Below are positions 1-11,622 of a stretch of 64,000 nt of DNA, piece after piece. Origin of the DNA: Luteimonas colneyensis. Lineage in GTDB: Bacteria; Pseudomonadota; Gammaproteobacteria; Xanthomonadales; Xanthomonadaceae. The translations under genes were made by a program, and so were the position numbers. The stretch lies in contig NZ_JACSQJ010000002.1 of the NCBI RefSeq assembly GCF_014836665.1, positions 469,252 to 533,251 of the forward strand. Direction: 5' to 3'. The notes beneath the pieces were generated by a model, which ran no database searches, was not told the DNA's origin, and worked only from the letters and a program-made list of their open reading frames with translations. How positions within the stretch are numbered: the first letter of the stretch is position 1; each line of letters opens with the position of its first letter.

Positions 1-197
1 TCCACTCCGGCCAGGTCTGGGACCTCGAGCAGGCGGTGGCGATCATGGGCACGGCGCAGCTGGGCCGCGAACTGGACGGGGACGAGGCCAGCGCCATCGC
101 CGCCTTCCTGCGCACCCTGACCGGGCGCCAGCCGACGGTGGAGTATCCGATCCTGCCGCCGAGCACGGCGACGACCCCGCGGCCGGTCGCGCAGTAG
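1..197 (+). CDS. Cytochrome c peroxidase family protein, C-terminal end (partial)
   Basis: The gene enters from the left edge; the last 65 codons are present and end at TAG 195-197. The tail begins HSGQVWDLEQAVAIMG and continues into a helix with an AIAAFLRTLTG motif. This is the usual end of diheme cytochrome c peroxidases of the MauG/CcpA type, periplasmic enzymes that reduce hydrogen peroxide with electrons from cytochrome c. The heme-binding CxxCH motifs would lie outside the window. The family call rests on the tail only; the exact substrate cannot be judged. Confidence 0.75.
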   Translation, partial: HSGQVWDLEQAVAIMGTAQLGRELDGDEASAIAAFLRTLTGRQPTVEYPILPPSTATTPRPVAQ

Positions 198-308
198 GGC
201 GCCGGCGACAGGAGGGAAGACGCCGGCCATCGCCGGCGCCGGTGCGCTAACCTTGGACCGCGACGGGCCTGTGCCCGCCGCGTCCGTCTTTCCAGCACCG
301 GCAGCAGC

Positions 309-1133
309 ATGCGCATCATCAGCTTCAACGCCAACGGCATCCGTTCGGCCGCCAACAAGGGCTTCTTCGACTGGTTCAGGGCCCAGGACGCCGACATCCT
401 CTGCGTCCAGGAAACCAAGGCCCAGGAGCACCAGCTCGCCGCCGCCGATGGCAACGGCGTGCATCCCGACTTCCTGCCCGAGGGCTACCGCGCCTGGTTC
501 AAGGACGCGAGCACGAAGAAGGGCTACAGCGGCGTGGCGATCTACAGCCGCCGCGAGCCCGACGAGGTGCGCACGGCGCTGGGCTGGGCGCCCTTCGACG
601 ACGAGGGCCGCTACATCGAGGCGCGCTTCGGCAACCTCAGCGTGGTCTCGTTCTACATCCCGTCCGGTTCTTCCGGCGAGCTGCGCCAGGGCTTCAAGTT
701 CGAGGTCATGGACTGGCTGAAGGCGCACCTGGACGAATGGCTGGCCAGCGGCCGCGACTACGTGCTGTGCGGGGACTGGAACATCGTGCGCTCGCGCAAC
801 GACATCAGGAACTGGACCGGCAACCAGAAGAACTCCGGCTGCCTGCCGCCCGAGCGCGCCTGGCTCAACGGCATGATCGCCGACGCCTGCGGCGACGGCC
901 TGTGCGAGCCGCCGGCGCAGGGCTGGCGCGATGCGCTGCGCGTGCTGCGCCCCGAGGCCGCCGAGTACACCTGGTGGAGCAACCGCGGCGCCGCGCGCGC
1001 CAACAACGTCGGCTGGCGGATCGACTACCAGTTCGTGACGCCTGGTTTGGCCGAGCGAGTCGAGGCCTGCGCCGTGCACGCCGAGCCCCGCTTCTCCGAC
1101 CATGCGCCGCTGGTCGTGGACTACCGCGAATGA
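309..1133 (+). CDS. xthA: Exodeoxyribonuclease III
   Basis: A 274-residue AP endonuclease/3'-5' exonuclease for base excision repair in the cytoplasm. All family motifs are visible: FNANGIRSA near residues 6-14, QETK at 34-37 (the metal-binding Glu is E35), CGDWN at 154-158, a WRIDYQ segment, and FSDHAPL near the C-terminus with the catalytic His at about 265. Length and motif order are those of ExoIII. The stop codon overlaps the ATG of the following transporter (ATGA), so the two genes are probably cotranscribed. Confidence 0.95.
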   Translation: MRIISFNANGIRSAANKGFFDWFRAQDADILCVQETKAQEHQLAAADGNGVHPDFLPEGYRAWFKDASTKKGYSGVAIYSRREPDEVRTALGWAPFDDEGRYIEARFGNLSVVSFYIPSGSSGELRQGFKFEVMDWLKAHLDEWLASGRDYVLCGDWNIVRSRNDIRNWTGNQKNSGCLPPERAWLNGMIADACGDGLCEPPAQGWRDALRVLRPEAAEYTWWSNRGAARANNVGWRIDYQFVTPGLAERVEACAVHAEPRFSDHAPLVVDYRE

Positions 1134-2428
1134 GCACGAAGCCTTCGGCCTGGCGCGCCTTCGCGCAGCCGTCGGCGTGGACGATGTTCTTCTTCGGCTT
1201 CGCCTCCGGCCTGCCCTTCCTGCTGGTGGCCGGCACGCTCGCCTACTGGCTGCGCGAGGGTGGGATCGAGCTGAAGGAGATCACCATGATCGCCAGCGCC
1301 GGCATGGCGTACTCCTTCAAGTTCGTCTGGGCGCCGCTGGTCGACCGCTGGCGGCTGCCGCTGCTGGGCCGCTTCGGCCAGCGCCGCGGCTGGCTGCTGC
1401 TGGCCATGGGCTGCGTGATGGCCGGCCTGCTGGCGATGGCGGCGCTGACGCCCGAGCGTCTGGCGGTGTTCGTCGCGCTGACGCTGTTCGTCGCCTTTGC
1501 CGGCGCCACGCTCGACATCGCCGTCGACGCCTACCGCGTCGAGATCGCACCGGCCCCGGCGCAGGGCGCGCTGGTGGCGACGTACTCGCTCGGCTACCGC
1601 ATCGCCCTGATCGCGTCCGGCGCGCTGGCGCTGGTGCTCGCCGACCACGCCGCGTGGCCCGACGTCTACCGGGTGATGGCGGCGCTGATGCTGGTGCCGA
1701 TGCTGGCCTGCCTGCTGGCGTCCGAGCCGGACGTCGTGCGCGTGCGCACGCAGGGCTTCGCCGCGGGGCTGCGCGAGGGCGTGGTCGAGCCCTTCGCCGA
1801 CTTCTTCCGCCGCTTCGGCGGCGGAATCGGCCTGGTGGTGCTGCTGTTCATCCTGTCGATCAAGATCTCCGACCAGGCGATCGTCGGCGGCATCATCGGC
1901 CCGTTCTACCTCGACCAGGGCTTCAGCAAGACCGAGATCGCGGCGGTGACCAAGGTCTACGGCATCTGGGTCGGCATCGCCGGCGCCTTCCTCGGCGGCG
2001 TGGCGGTGGCGCGCTGGGGCATCCACTGGCCGCTGCTGGCCGCGATCATCCTCGGTGCCGCCAGCAACCTGCTGTACCTGGCGCTGATCGGCGCCGACGG
2101 CGACATCCGCCTGCTGACCCTGGTGATCTCGGGCGAGAACCTGGCCCAGGGCTTCCTCGGCACGGCGGCCGTGGCCTACCTGTCGGCGCTGGTCAACCAG
2201 CGCTACACCGCAACCCAGTACGCGCTGTTCTCGTCGCTGATCATGCTGCCGGGCAAGGTGCTGGGCTTCTTCTCCGGCGCGATCGTCGAGTCGAGCTCCG
2301 GCGGCTACGCCACCTACTTCCTGATCACCGCGGTGGTCGCGTTGCCGGCGGTGGGCCTGTTCTTCTGGCTCAAGCCGCGCGTGCGCGTGGGCGGCGAGGA
2401 CGGGGCGGCGCTGGAGGACGCGCGGTGA
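1130..2428 (+). CDS. ampG: AmpG-like muropeptide MFS permease
   Basis: A 432-residue major facilitator superfamily protein with about 12 hydrophobic segments. The N-terminal stretch, with FFFGFASGLPFLL followed by a WAPLVDRW loop, is characteristic of AmpG, the inner-membrane permease that imports anhydro-muropeptides released by cell-wall turnover. The start was placed at the ATG overlapping the xthA stop, because the reading frame upstream of it is only an antisense-like extension into xthA. AnmK, which acts on the same recycling pathway, is encoded about 0.5 kb downstream on the other strand. AmpG also feeds the signal for beta-lactamase induction in many proteobacteria; no ampR or ampC is visible here. 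Confidence 0.88.
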   Translation: MSTKPSAWRAFAQPSAWTMFFFGFASGLPFLLVAGTLAYWLREGGIELKEITMIASAGMAYSFKFVWAPLVDRWRLPLLGRFGQRRGWLLLAMGCVMAGLLAMAALTPERLAVFVALTLFVAFAGATLDIAVDAYRVEIAPAPAQGALVATYSLGYRIALIASGALALVLADHAAWPDVYRVMAALMLVPMLACLLASEPDVVRVRTQGFAAGLREGVVEPFADFFRRFGGGIGLVVLLFILSIKISDQAIVGGIIGPFYLDQGFSKTEIAAVTKVYGIWVGIAGAFLGGVAVARWGIHWPLLAAIILGAASNLLYLALIGADGDIRLLTLVISGENLAQGFLGTAAVAYLSALVNQRYTATQYALFSSLIMLPGKVLGFFSGAIVESSSGGYATYFLITAVVALPAVGLFFWLKPRVRVGGEDGAALEDAR

Positions 2429-2507
2429 GCGCGCACCCCTTGCCGCCGCGAGCGGGCCGTACTATCAATGGCGCGTTGACGTGAGCGGGGACGACTGGGC
2501 GCCGGCC

Positions 2508-2777
2508 ATGACCGACATCGTGCTCAAGGACATCGACGAGCTGCTGCTGGAGCGCATCCGGCGCGTGGCCGACCGTCGGGGCTGGACGCTGTCGCACGCG
2601 CTTCAGCACCTGCTCGAGCAGGGACTCTATGCGGTGGAAGGCGAGGGCAAGCTCGGCTTCGACACCTCCGAGGCCGACGTGCTGCAGTCCGCGATCGCCG
2701 CCCTGGAGGGCGTGCCGGACGGCGTGTTCTCGCTGATCGGGCAGGTGCCCTCCGCCAAGCCCGACCAGCCCCTGTAG
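2508..2777 (+). CDS. Small ribbon-helix-helix-like protein
   Basis: A protein of 89 residues (ATG 2508) or 98 residues (GTG 2481). The N-terminal beta strand (MTDIVLKDID) followed by two helices (ELLLERIRRVADRRG, SHALQHLLEQGLY) resembles the Arc/MetJ or FitA-like ribbon-helix-helix fold found in antitoxins and small repressors. The C-terminal half is acidic and of unknown function. No toxin gene adjoins it, so a regulator rather than an antitoxin is possible. The TAG stop is supplied by the GTAG head of the REP element at 2774. The fold call is an inference from the pattern of residues. Confidence 0.6.
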   Translation: MTDIVLKDIDELLLERIRRVADRRGWTLSHALQHLLEQGLYAVEGEGKLGFDTSEADVLQSAIAALEGVPDGVFSLIGQVPSAKPDQPL

Positions 2778-2876
2778 GAGCAGCTACGGCTGCGACCGCC
2801 ATCGCGCCCACGGTCGCGACCTGCGGTAAAGCACGCAGGCTCCGGCACACCGATCGCGGCCATCGCCGCTCCCACG
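2774..2876. repeat. GTAG-type REP element, degenerate right arm
   Basis: Begins with GTAGGAGCAGCTACGGCTGC at 2774, one change from the REP arm seen intact at 16801 and 33363. The opposite arm (about 2851-2876, ending CCGCTCCCAC) is eroded. It lies between the convergent 2508-2777 and anmK genes. The GTAG head forms the stop codon of the upstream gene. Confidence 0.7.
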
Positions 2877-2892
2877 CGTCGGGAAGGAGCAC

Positions 2893-4032
2893 TCAGGCCT
2901 GATGGATGGCACCCAGGATGCGCGGCCCGGCCGCGCCGGTCACCGCGGCCAGGTTGCCCGGCCGCCCCGCCAGCGTCTCCCGCGCCAGCCAGGCGAAGGC
3001 CATGGCCTCGATCGCGTCCGGGTCCAGGCCGTGCGCCGAGGTCGATTCCACCACCATCCCCGGCAGCTCCGCCGCCAGCGCCGCCATCAGCGCGGGATTG
3101 TGCACGCCGCCGCCGCAGGCGATCACGCGCGCGGTGTCCGGCTGGGTCGCACGCAGGGCGTCGGCCACCGTGCGTGCGGTCAGGGCGAGCAGGGTGGCCT
3201 GGACGTCCGCCGGCGCCTCGCCGCCCGACAGGCGCGATTCGACCCAGTCCAGGTGGAAGCGGTCGCGGCCGGTGGACTTCGGCGGCGGCTGCGCGAACCA
3301 GGGCTCGTCGAGCAGGCGCGCCAGCAGCGCGCCGTCGACACGCCCCGACGCGGCGAAGGCGCCGCCGCGGTCGAAGGCCTCGCCGCGATGGCGCAGGCCC
3401 CAGGCATCCATGAGGCCGTTGGCGGGGCCGGTGTCGAAGCCGCGCACCGGTCCCGAAGCCGGCAGGAGGGTGAAGTTGGCGATGCCGCCGAGGTTGAGTA
3501 CCGCGCGCGATTCCGCCGGGTCGTGCAGGAGCGCGGCGTGCAGCGCGGGCACCAGCGGCGCGCCCTGGCCGCCGGCGGCGACGTCGCGGGCGCGGAAGCC
3601 GGCGACCGTGGTGATGCCGGTGCGTTCGGCGATGGTCGCGGCGCAGCCGAGCTGCAGGCTGTAGGGCAGGGGGCCGTGCGGGTCGTGGCGCAGCGTCTGG
3701 CCGTGCGAGCCGATGGCGGCGACGTCCGCGGCCGCGGTGCCGCTGTCGGCCAGCGCCTGCAGCGCGGCGTCGGCGAAGGCGCGGCCGATGGCGACGTCGA
3801 GCCGGCCGACCTCGTCCAGCGACAGCGTCGCATCCTGCTGGCCGAGCGCGACCAGCTGCGCGCGCAGGGCGGGATCCCAGGCGTAGGTGCGGGCGAAGCG
3901 CAGCGAGGGCCGCGCCGTGGAGGCGTCGCTGACGAAGTCGACCAGGGCGGCATCGATGCCGTCGGCGCTGGTGCCCGACATCAGGCCGAGGAAACAGCGC
4001 GGGCGCGGCGCCTGCACGGAGTGCGTGGCCAC
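2893..4032 (-). CDS. anmK: Anhydro-N-acetylmuramic acid kinase
   Basis: A 379-residue sugar kinase of the ASKHA fold that phosphorylates 1,6-anhydro-MurNAc and opens its ring, feeding recycled murein sugar back into MurNAc-6-phosphate. Diagnostic motifs are [13 protein letters not shown] near residue 17, [33 protein letters not shown] and [11 protein letters not shown]. The start is a GTG at 4032; no better ATG lies in frame upstream. It follows the M23 peptidase gene by 13 bp on the same strand, so a short cell-wall operon is likely, with ampG close by. Confidence 0.93.
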   Translation of the reverse strand: MATHSVQAPRPRCFLGLMSGTSADGIDAALVDFVSDASTARPSLRFARTYAWDPALRAQLVALGQQDATLSLDEVGRLDVAIGRAFADAALQALADSGTAAADVAAIGSHGQTLRHDPHGPLPYSLQLGCAATIAERTGITTVAGFRARDVAAGGQGAPLVPALHAALLHDPAESRAVLNLGGIANFTLLPASGPVRGFDTGPANGLMDAWGLRHRGEAFDRGGAFAASGRVDGALLARLLDEPWFAQPPPKSTGRDRFHLDWVESRLSGGEAPADVQATLLALTARTVADALRATQPDTARVIACGGGVHNPALMAALAAELPGMVVESTSAHGLDPDAIEAMAFAWLARETLAGRPGNLAAVTGAAGPRILGAIHQA

Positions 4033-4045
4033 GGCTGGCGCCGGA

Positions 4046-5539
4046 TCAGCCCCGCCCGCGACCCGCGGTGGCGTTGGCGCGGGCAGCAGCGACGCGCGTG
4101 TCGCCCGCGTCGTCGGCCGGCACCTGGGCGTAGATGATGTCCTCGACGGTGCGGATGCGCGCCAGCGCCGGACCGGTCTGGGCGCGGAAGGCGGCCAGCG
4201 CCGTGCCCTTCAGCGGCTCGGGCTCGGGCATGGTGTGCTGCAGCGGGTTGCGGTGCACGCCGTTGATGCGGAACTCGTAGTGCAGGTGCGGGCCGGTGGA
4301 CAGCCCGGTGCTGCCGACGCGGCCGATCACCGTGCCCTGGCTGACGCGCTGGCCCTGGCGGATGTTGCCGAAGCCGGACATGTGCGCGTACAGGGTGGTG
4401 TAGCCGCGGCCGTGGTCGAGGATCACGGTGTTGCCGTAACCGCCCTTCCAGCCCTTGAACGCGACGCGCGCGTCGCCGGCGGCCATGATCGGCGTGCCGG
4501 TGCGGGCGGCGTAGTCCACGCCCTTGTGCATGCGCATCGTGCCGCGCACCGGGTGCCGGCGCGAGCCGAACTTCGAGCTCAGGCGCGCGTACTGGATCGG
4601 CATGCGGATGAAGCTCTTCTTCAGCGGCCGGCCGTCGGCGTTGAAGTACTCGGCCTTGCCGTCGCGCTCGTAGCGGAAGGCGGTGAACGGCGTGCCCTTG
4701 GCGGTGAACACGGCCGCCAGCACCTCGCCGGTGCGCAGCAGCTCGCCTTCGCGGTAGACCTGCTCGACGACCACGCTGAAGCGGTCGTTCTGGGTGACGT
4801 CGGTGTTGAAGTCGATGTCGTACTGGAAGATCTCGTCGGTCAGCTTGTTGATGCTGGCGCCCGACAGGCCGAGCTTGCGCGCGCTGTGGAACAGCGAGCG
4901 GCCGACCTTGCCGCTGACCACGGTGGTGCGCACCTCGAGCGGGCGCTCGAGCACGGTCTCGGTGACCTTGCCGTCCTCGATCGCGAGTTCGACGCGCTCG
5001 GTCTCGCCGCGGTCGTAGCGCAGCGCACGCAGCGGCGCGCGGCTGCCGTCGGCGGTCGGCGCGCCGAAGGCGAAGCCGAGCTGCGTGCCGGGACGCAGGC
5101 GGGTCAGCGCCTGGCGCGCGTCGGCGTTCTCGAGCAGGGCGTGCATGGTGGCGGCCGGGACGCCCAGATCGTCGAAGATGGCGCCCAGGGTCTGGCCCTT
5201 CTCGACGTTGACCAGCATCCAGTCGTTGAACGCGGCCTCGGTGCGGGCCGGCTGCGACAGCGCCGGCAACGCCAGCGACAGCGTGGTCAGGTGGGCGCGC
5301 GCCGGCACGTCGACGGCGGTGTTGAAACCGGGCACGATGGCCAGCAGCAGCGCACCGGCGGTGGCGGCGAGGCTGGCATGAGCCCACTGGCGACGCGCCC
5401 AGCGGCGACCCCCGATGGTTTCGGTCGCAGCGTCCTTCTGGCGGGAAGCGGTCTGGCGGGCCAGCTCGCGCAGGTTGCGGAGGCGGACGCGCGCACTGCG
5501 CTGCGCGTCGGACGGTGCGGACGATTCGGGCGTGGTCAT
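4046..5539 (-). CDS. M23 family murein endopeptidase (MepM-like)
   Basis: A 497-residue envelope protein starting at ATG 5539, preceded by an AAGGGT ribosome-binding site. An upstream in-frame stretch to 5650 was rejected because it has no ribosome-binding site and runs into the divergent tyrS leader. An N-terminal cytoplasmic segment and one membrane helix (around residues 50-75) lead to an OapA/LysM-like region, then a C-terminal peptidase_M23 domain. Zinc motifs are visible as [20 protein letters not shown] and GPHLHYEF. Such proteins cut peptide cross-links to allow wall growth. Confidence 0.88.
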   Translation of the reverse strand: MTTPESSAPSDAQRSARVRLRNLRELARQTASRQKDAATETIGGRRWARRQWAHASLAATAGALLLAIVPGFNTAVDVPARAHLTTLSLALPALSQPARTEAAFNDWMLVNVEKGQTLGAIFDDLGVPAATMHALLENADARQALTRLRPGTQLGFAFGAPTADGSRAPLRALRYDRGETERVELAIEDGKVTETVLERPLEVRTTVVSGKVGRSLFHSARKLGLSGASINKLTDEIFQYDIDFNTDVTQNDRFSVVVEQVYREGELLRTGEVLAAVFTAKGTPFTAFRYERDGKAEYFNADGRPLKKSFIRMPIQYARLSSKFGSRRHPVRGTMRMHKGVDYAARTGTPIMAAGDARVAFKGWKGGYGNTVILDHGRGYTTLYAHMSGFGNIRQGQRVSQGTVIGRVGSTGLSTGPHLHYEFRINGVHRNPLQHTMPEPEPLKGTALAAFRAQTGPALARIRTVEDIIYAQVPADDAGDTRVAAARANATAGRGRG

Positions 5540-5728
5540 GTGCGGATCGGACCCTTGGCCCTGGCGTGACGGGCGCGTCACGGGGCCACCATAATCACGC
5601 GAACACCATGCGTCAAACCCCTGATGCCGCTGGGATTTCCCGCCCGGCAAGATTTTAACCCGGTGTTAACAACGGAGGTAAACTCCGTCACGTTTTCACG
5701 ACGCGCCGACGTCAGAACAGGAATTTCC

Positions 5729-6946
5729 GTGTCCCAGACCACCCCCTCCCAGGCCTTCCAGCTCATCTCCCGCGGCGTCGATGAGCTCCTCAAACCCGAC
5801 GAGCTCGAGGCCAGACTCGCCTCCGGCCGCCCGCTGCGGATCAAGGCCGGCTTCGACCCCACCGCGCCCGACCTGCACCTCGGCCACACGGTGCTGCTGA
5901 ACAAGCTGCGCCAGTTCCAGGAGCTGGGCCACACCGTGGTGTTCCTGATCGGCGACTTCACCGGGATGATCGGCGACCCGACCGGCAAGAGCGCGACCCG
6001 CAAGCCGCTCACGCGCGAGGATGTGCTGGCCAACGCCGGGACCTACCGCGAGCAGGTGTTCAAGGTGCTCGACGAGGCGCGCACCGAGGTGCGCTTCAAT
6101 TCCGAGTGGTTCGGCCGCATGGGCGCCGCCGACATGATCCGCCTGGCCGGCCAGCACACGGTCGCGCGCATGCTCGAGCGCGACGACTTCGCCAAGCGCT
6201 ACGCGGCGCAGCAGTCGATCGCGATCCACGAGTTCCTCTATCCGCTGGTGCAGGGCTACGACTCGGTGGCGCTGGAAGCCGACGTCGAATGCGGCGGCAC
6301 CGACCAGAAGTTCAACCTGCTGATGGGTCGCGGCCTGCAGGAACACCACGGGCAGGCGCCGCAGGTGGTGCTGACCATGCCGCTGCTGGTGGGCCTGGAC
6401 GGCGTCAACAAGATGTCCAAGTCGCTGGGGAACTACATCGGCGTCACGGATCCGGCGATCGAGTTCGTCAACAGGACGATGAAGATCGGCGACGACCTGA
6501 TGTGGGACTGGATCGAGCTGCTGAGCTTCGATATCGGCATCGACGAGGCGGCGAAGCTGAAGGCGGAGGTCGCCTCCGGCGCGCTGAATCCGCGCGAGGT
6601 GAAGCTGCGCCTGGCGCGCGAGCTGGCCACGCGTTTCCACGACGCGGCCGCGGCCGAGACCGCGATCGCCGGCTGGCACGCGGCGGTGACCGGCCAGGGC
6701 GACACTTCGCTGCTGCCGCTGCAGGACGTCGCGGTGCCGGCCGAGGGCCTGCGCATCGCGGCGCTGCTGACCGCGGCGGGGATCACGCCGTCGAACTCCG
6801 AGGCCAACCGCAAGCTCAAGGAGCGCGCGGTCAAGGTGGATGGAGCGGTGGTCGAGGACGCGGGCGCGACCTTCGTGCCCGGTTTCGAAGGCGTGCTGCA
6901 GGTCGGCAAGCGCAACTTCGCGCGGGTGCGGCTGGTCGCCGGCTGA
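5729..6946 (+). CDS. tyrS: Tyrosyl-tRNA synthetase
   Basis: A 405-residue class I aminoacyl-tRNA synthetase charging tRNA-Tyr. It carries HLGH at 50-53 (HIGH motif) and KMSKS at 228-232, with an S4 RNA-binding domain at the C-terminus (residues about 340-405). The start was placed at GTG 5729 because an AGGA box sits 6 nt upstream; the longer frame from 5624 would give a non-conserved N-terminal extension. The preceding intergenic region carries a TTAAC-CCGGT-GTTAA inverted repeat near 5655, a possible regulatory site. Confidence 0.95.
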   Translation: MSQTTPSQAFQLISRGVDELLKPDELEARLASGRPLRIKAGFDPTAPDLHLGHTVLLNKLRQFQELGHTVVFLIGDFTGMIGDPTGKSATRKPLTREDVLANAGTYREQVFKVLDEARTEVRFNSEWFGRMGAADMIRLAGQHTVARMLERDDFAKRYAAQQSIAIHEFLYPLVQGYDSVALEADVECGGTDQKFNLLMGRGLQEHHGQAPQVVLTMPLLVGLDGVNKMSKSLGNYIGVTDPAIEFVNRTMKIGDDLMWDWIELLSFDIGIDEAAKLKAEVASGALNPREVKLRLARELATRFHDAAAAETAIAGWHAAVTGQGDTSLLPLQDVAVPAEGLRIAALLTAAGITPSNSEANRKLKERAVKVDGAVVEDAGATFVPGFEGVLQVGKRNFARVRLVAG

Positions 6947-6992
6947 GGCCGGGCCGGCGAGGGCGCGCGCAGCCCGCGGGACGTGGCCGCGA

Positions 6993-7391
6993 TCAGGCCA
7001 CGCCGAGCGCCGCCAGCACCATCAGCGCGACCACGCAGGCGTAGCCGCCCATCCACGCCAGGCTGCGTGCCAGCGGCACGTCGGCGAGGTACAGCACGCC
7101 GTGCGCGATGCGCAGCAGCACGAAGGCGACGGCCAGCATCGCGATCCGCGCATGGTCGACGCCGGCGGCCTGCGCCATCAGCACGCCGGCGGCGAACGGC
7201 GCAAAGGCCTCGAAGGCGTTGAGGTGCGCGGCGTTCGCGCGCTGCACCTTGTAGTTCCCGGCCTGCTTGGCGATCCACGCGCGCGGGTTGCGGTTGTTGT
7301 AGCCGGGCGCGCCGGTCTTGGCGGCGAACGCCCAGGCGTAGGGCAACAGGGCCGTGATCAGGATGCACCAGTAGGCGGTGGCGAGGGTCAT
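6993..7391 (-). CDS. MAPEG family membrane protein
   Basis: A 132-residue protein with four hydrophobic segments and the MAPEG pattern: an NNRNPRAW motif, then QRANAAHLNAFEAFAPF around residues 50-66. MAPEG proteins are small membrane proteins related to glutathione transferases of eicosanoid metabolism; bacterial members have mostly unknown substrates. The ATG at 7391 was preferred to upstream in-frame codons that would add an arginine-rich stretch. It converges with tyrS. A second, distinct MAPEG gene lies at 51285. Confidence 0.85.
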   Translation of the reverse strand: MTLATAYWCILITALLPYAWAFAAKTGAPGYNNRNPRAWIAKQAGNYKVQRANAAHLNAFEAFAPFAAGVLMAQAAGVDHARIAMLAVAFVLLRIAHGVLYLADVPLARSLAWMGGYACVVALMVLAALGVA

Positions 7392-7497
7392 GGTGGAGGG
7401 CCGTGGACGGAGAGGCCGGAGTAGAGCAGCTTTCCCGCCGCAGCCGCCACTGTCCGTCCGGCCATGCCTGCGCTCACCCCTGCCGCCGTGGCGGACA

Positions 7498-7526
7498 CGG
7501 AAACGGCGCCCTGCGGCGCCGTTCCG
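7498..7526 (-). terminator. GC-rich hairpin after the M28 peptidase gene
   Basis: A 13-nt arm (CGGAAACGGCGCC) pairs with GGCGCCGTTCCG across a 4-nt loop with a single bulged base. It lies just downstream of the minus-strand peptidase stop at 7564. There is no long T run, so intrinsic termination is only likely. Confidence 0.4.
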
Positions 7527-7563
7527 TCCCACGCGTGCGGCCGTCGCCGGCCGCGGCGGTGGC

Positions 7564-9264
<1,701 letters not shown>

Positions 9265-9327
9265 TCGTCGGGTCCTGCGTGGATGGAATCCCCGATTCTA
9301 TGCGCTCGGCGCCGCGAAGGGGCCGGG

Positions 9328-10014
9328 TCAGTCGTCCGTGCGCGCGGGTGCGGTCGGCGTGGAGTAGCGCACCGGCTGCGCGCCGGTCACCGCGCCGATG
9401 CGTGCGCTGTCGTGCACGTACAGGACGACGTCGCGCTCGAACACCAGCGGTCCGTCGACCGCGGCGCCGGGGCCGATGACGACGCGGGGCAGGCGGGTGC
9501 TGACGCGCACCGGCATCCAGCTGGTGCCGGGCTTGCGCACCTCGACGCCGCCGCGCACGTGCGAGCCGATGCCGATGGTCAGGTCGCCGTTGGCGAGGCT
9601 GACGTCGCCCGTGACTTCGGTCGCCACCAGGCCGATGGCGCCGTTGGTGGTCTCCACCGGACCCACGCGACCGTGCCGGTCGATGAAGATGCTGCCGTTG
9701 ACGGTGCGGACCTCGCCGGCCACGCGCACGCGCTCGCCGAGGCGGATGCTGCCATTGACCGTGGACACGCGTCCGACGGTGACGTCGTTGCCGGCGCTGA
9801 TGCTGCCGTTGGTGGTCGAGGCCGTGTCCGCCGTGACCCGGTCCGCGAGCCTGACGCTGCCGTTGGTGGTGCCCAGGCGCCCGTACTCGCTGCCGGCGGT
9901 GGTCGTTACCGCGCCGTTGGTGCGGACGATGTCCTCGCTGGCGCGGACGGCGCCGGGGAACAGCGCGGCCAGGACCAGGAGGATGACGAGGAGGGTGGCG
10001 TGGATGGCGGCCAT
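9328..10014 (-). CDS. Secreted repeat protein with NG(S/A) beta-strand repeats
   Basis: A 228-residue protein with a signal peptide (residues 1-25) and then about seven repeats of 18-20 residues, each starting with TNGS, VNGS or TNGA followed by a V/I strand. The periodicity suggests a beta-solenoid like those of DUF4097-type or bactofilin-like proteins. The C-terminal third has no repeat. ATG 10014 was taken as the start because it directly precedes the signal peptide. The gene diverges from gpmI; the two start codons are 63 bp apart. Its function is unknown; an envelope structural role is an inference. Confidence 0.75.
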   Translation of the reverse strand: MAAIHATLLVILLVLAALFPGAVRASEDIVRTNGAVTTTAGSEYGRLGTTNGSVRLADRVTADTASTTNGSISAGNDVTVGRVSTVNGSIRLGERVRVAGEVRTVNGSIFIDRHGRVGPVETTNGAIGLVATEVTGDVSLANGDLTIGIGSHVRGGVEVRKPGTSWMPVRVSTRLPRVVIGPGAAVDGPLVFERDVVLYVHDSARIGAVTGAQPVRYSTPTAPARTDD

Positions 10015-10017
10015 GGG

Positions 10018-10046
10018 GCGAGTCTGCGCCTGCCGGGCGCTACAAT
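10018..10046 (+). promoter_or_regulatory. Candidate promoter of gpmI
   Basis: TACAAT at 10041-10046 matches the -10 consensus at five of six positions and lies about 32 bp before the GTG start of gpmI. The -35 region around 10018-10023 is weak. The box contains an ATG in frame with gpmI that is therefore unlikely to be the translation start. Confidence 0.4.
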
Positions 10047-10077
10047 GCACCTGTCCAACGTCACAGGGTCGAACGTC

Positions 10078-11622
10078 GTGCCAGAAGCCGCTTCCGTCCG
10101 CCGCCCGAAGCCGGTGGTGCTGCTGATCCTCGACGGCTGGGGCCACCGTGACGACCCCCGCGACAACGCGCTCGCGCTCGCCGACATCCCGAACTGGCGC
10201 CGCCTCTTCGCCGCCCATCCGACCACGCTCGTCCACACCGAGGGCACCCACGTCGGCCTGCCGGACGGGCAGATGGGCAACTCCGAGGTCGGCCACATGA
10301 ACATCGGCGCCGGGCGCGTGGTCTACCAGGACCTCACCCGCATCGACGCCGCGATCGCCGACGCCAGCTTCTTCGCCAACGACGAACTGCTTTCGGCCTG
10401 CGGCGCCGTGAACGCCACGGGCGGTACCCTGCACCTGATGGGCCTGCTCTCGCCGGGCGGCGTGCACAGCCACGAGGCGCACCTGTTCGCGATGCTGGAG
10501 CTGGCGAAGCGCGAGGGCGTGGCGCGCGTCGCCGTGCACGCCTTCACCGATGGCCGCGACATGCCGCCGCGCTCGGCCGCGCCGAGCCTGCGTGCGCTGC
10601 AGGACGCCTGCGCCGCCGCCGGCAACGCGCATGTCGCCAGCGTCAGCGGCCGCTACTTCGCCATGGACCGCGACCGCCGCTGGGAGCGCGTGCGCCGGGC
10701 CTGGGACGCGATCGTGGACGCGCAGTCGCCGCACCGCGCCGCGGATGCGCTGGCCGCGCTCGATGCCGCGTATGCGCGCGACGAGAACGACGAGTTCGTC
10801 GCGCCCACCGTCATCGACGGCGCGACCCCGGTCGCCGACGGCGACGCCGTGGTGTTCATGAACTTCCGCGCCGACCGCGCGCGCCAGCTCGCCGCCGCCT
10901 TCGTCGCGCCGGGCTTCGACGGCTTCGACGCGCGCCGCCCTGCGCTGGCGCGCTTCACCTGCCTCACCGAGTACGACGCCTCGCTGCCCGCGCCGCTGGC
11001 GTTCGCGCCCGACGACCTGCGCAACACCCTGGGCGAAGTGCTGGGCGCGGGCGGGCTCACCCAGCTGCGCATCGCCGAGACCGAGAAGTACGCCCACGTC
11101 ACCTTCTTCTTCAACGGCGGCCGCGAGGCGCCGTTCCCGGGCGAGGAGCGCATCCTCGTGCCGAGCCCGAAGGTCGCCACCTACGACCTGCAGCCGGAGA
11201 TGAGCTGTCCGGAAGTGACGGAGAAGCTGGTGGCCGCGATCGCCTCGGGCCGCTTCGACGCCGTGGTCTGCAACTTCGCCAACCCCGACATGGTGGGCCA
11301 CACCGGCGACCTGCAGGCGGCGATCAAGGCCGTCGAGGCCGTTGACCGCGCGCTGGGCGAGGTCGCCGCGGCGGTGGCCGCGCAGGGCGGCGAGCTGCTG
11401 GTCACCGCCGACCACGGCAACGTCGAGATGATGCGCGACCCGGAGACCGGGGAGCCGCACACTTCGCACACCGTGGGCCCGGTCGACCTGATCTACGTCG
11501 GCCACCGCGCCGGGGCGACGCTGCGCACCGGCGGCGCGCTGCGCGACCTGGCGCCGACGATGCTCGACCTGCTGGGCGTCCCGAAGCCGGCGGAGATGAC
11601 CGGCCGCAGCCTGCTGGCGTGA
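10078..11622 (+). CDS. gpmI: 2,3-bisphosphoglycerate-independent phosphoglycerate mutase
   Basis: A 514-residue glycolytic enzyme interconverting 3- and 2-phosphoglycerate with two Mn ions. LILDGWG (Asp19), GQMGNSEVGH with the phosphorylated Ser69, GRDMPPRSA, and TADHGNVEMM near the C-terminus are all present. The start GTG 10078 gives the usual family length. The in-frame ATG at 10045 overlaps a -10 box and was rejected. The stop overlaps the GTG of envC by 4 bp, a pairing common in gammaproteobacteria (gpmI-envC). Confidence 0.94.
   Translation: MPEAASVRRPKPVVLLILDGWGHRDDPRDNALALADIPNWRRLFAAHPTTLVHTEGTHVGLPDGQMGNSEVGHMNIGAGRVVYQDLTRIDAAIADASFFANDELLSACGAVNATGGTLHLMGLLSPGGVHSHEAHLFAMLELAKREGVARVAVHAFTDGRDMPPRSAAPSLRALQDACAAAGNAHVASVSGRYFAMDRDRRWERVRRAWDAIVDAQSPHRAADALAALDAAYARDENDEFVAPTVIDGATPVADGDAVVFMNFRADRARQLAAAFVAPGFDGFDARRPALARFTCLTEYDASLPAPLAFAPDDLRNTLGEVLGAGGLTQLRIAETEKYAHVTFFFNGGREAPFPGEERILVPSPKVATYDLQPEMSCPEVTEKLVAAIASGRFDAVVCNFANPDMVGHTGDLQAAIKAVEAVDRALGEVAAAVAAQGGELLVTADHGNVEMMRDPETGEPHTSHTVGPVDLIYVGHRAGATLRTGGALRDLAPTMLDLLGVPKPAEMTGRSLLA

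Noticed and set aside
10045..10077. ATG 10045 as start of gpmI
   Set aside because: It overlaps a TACAAT -10 box; the GTG at 10078 gives the family length.
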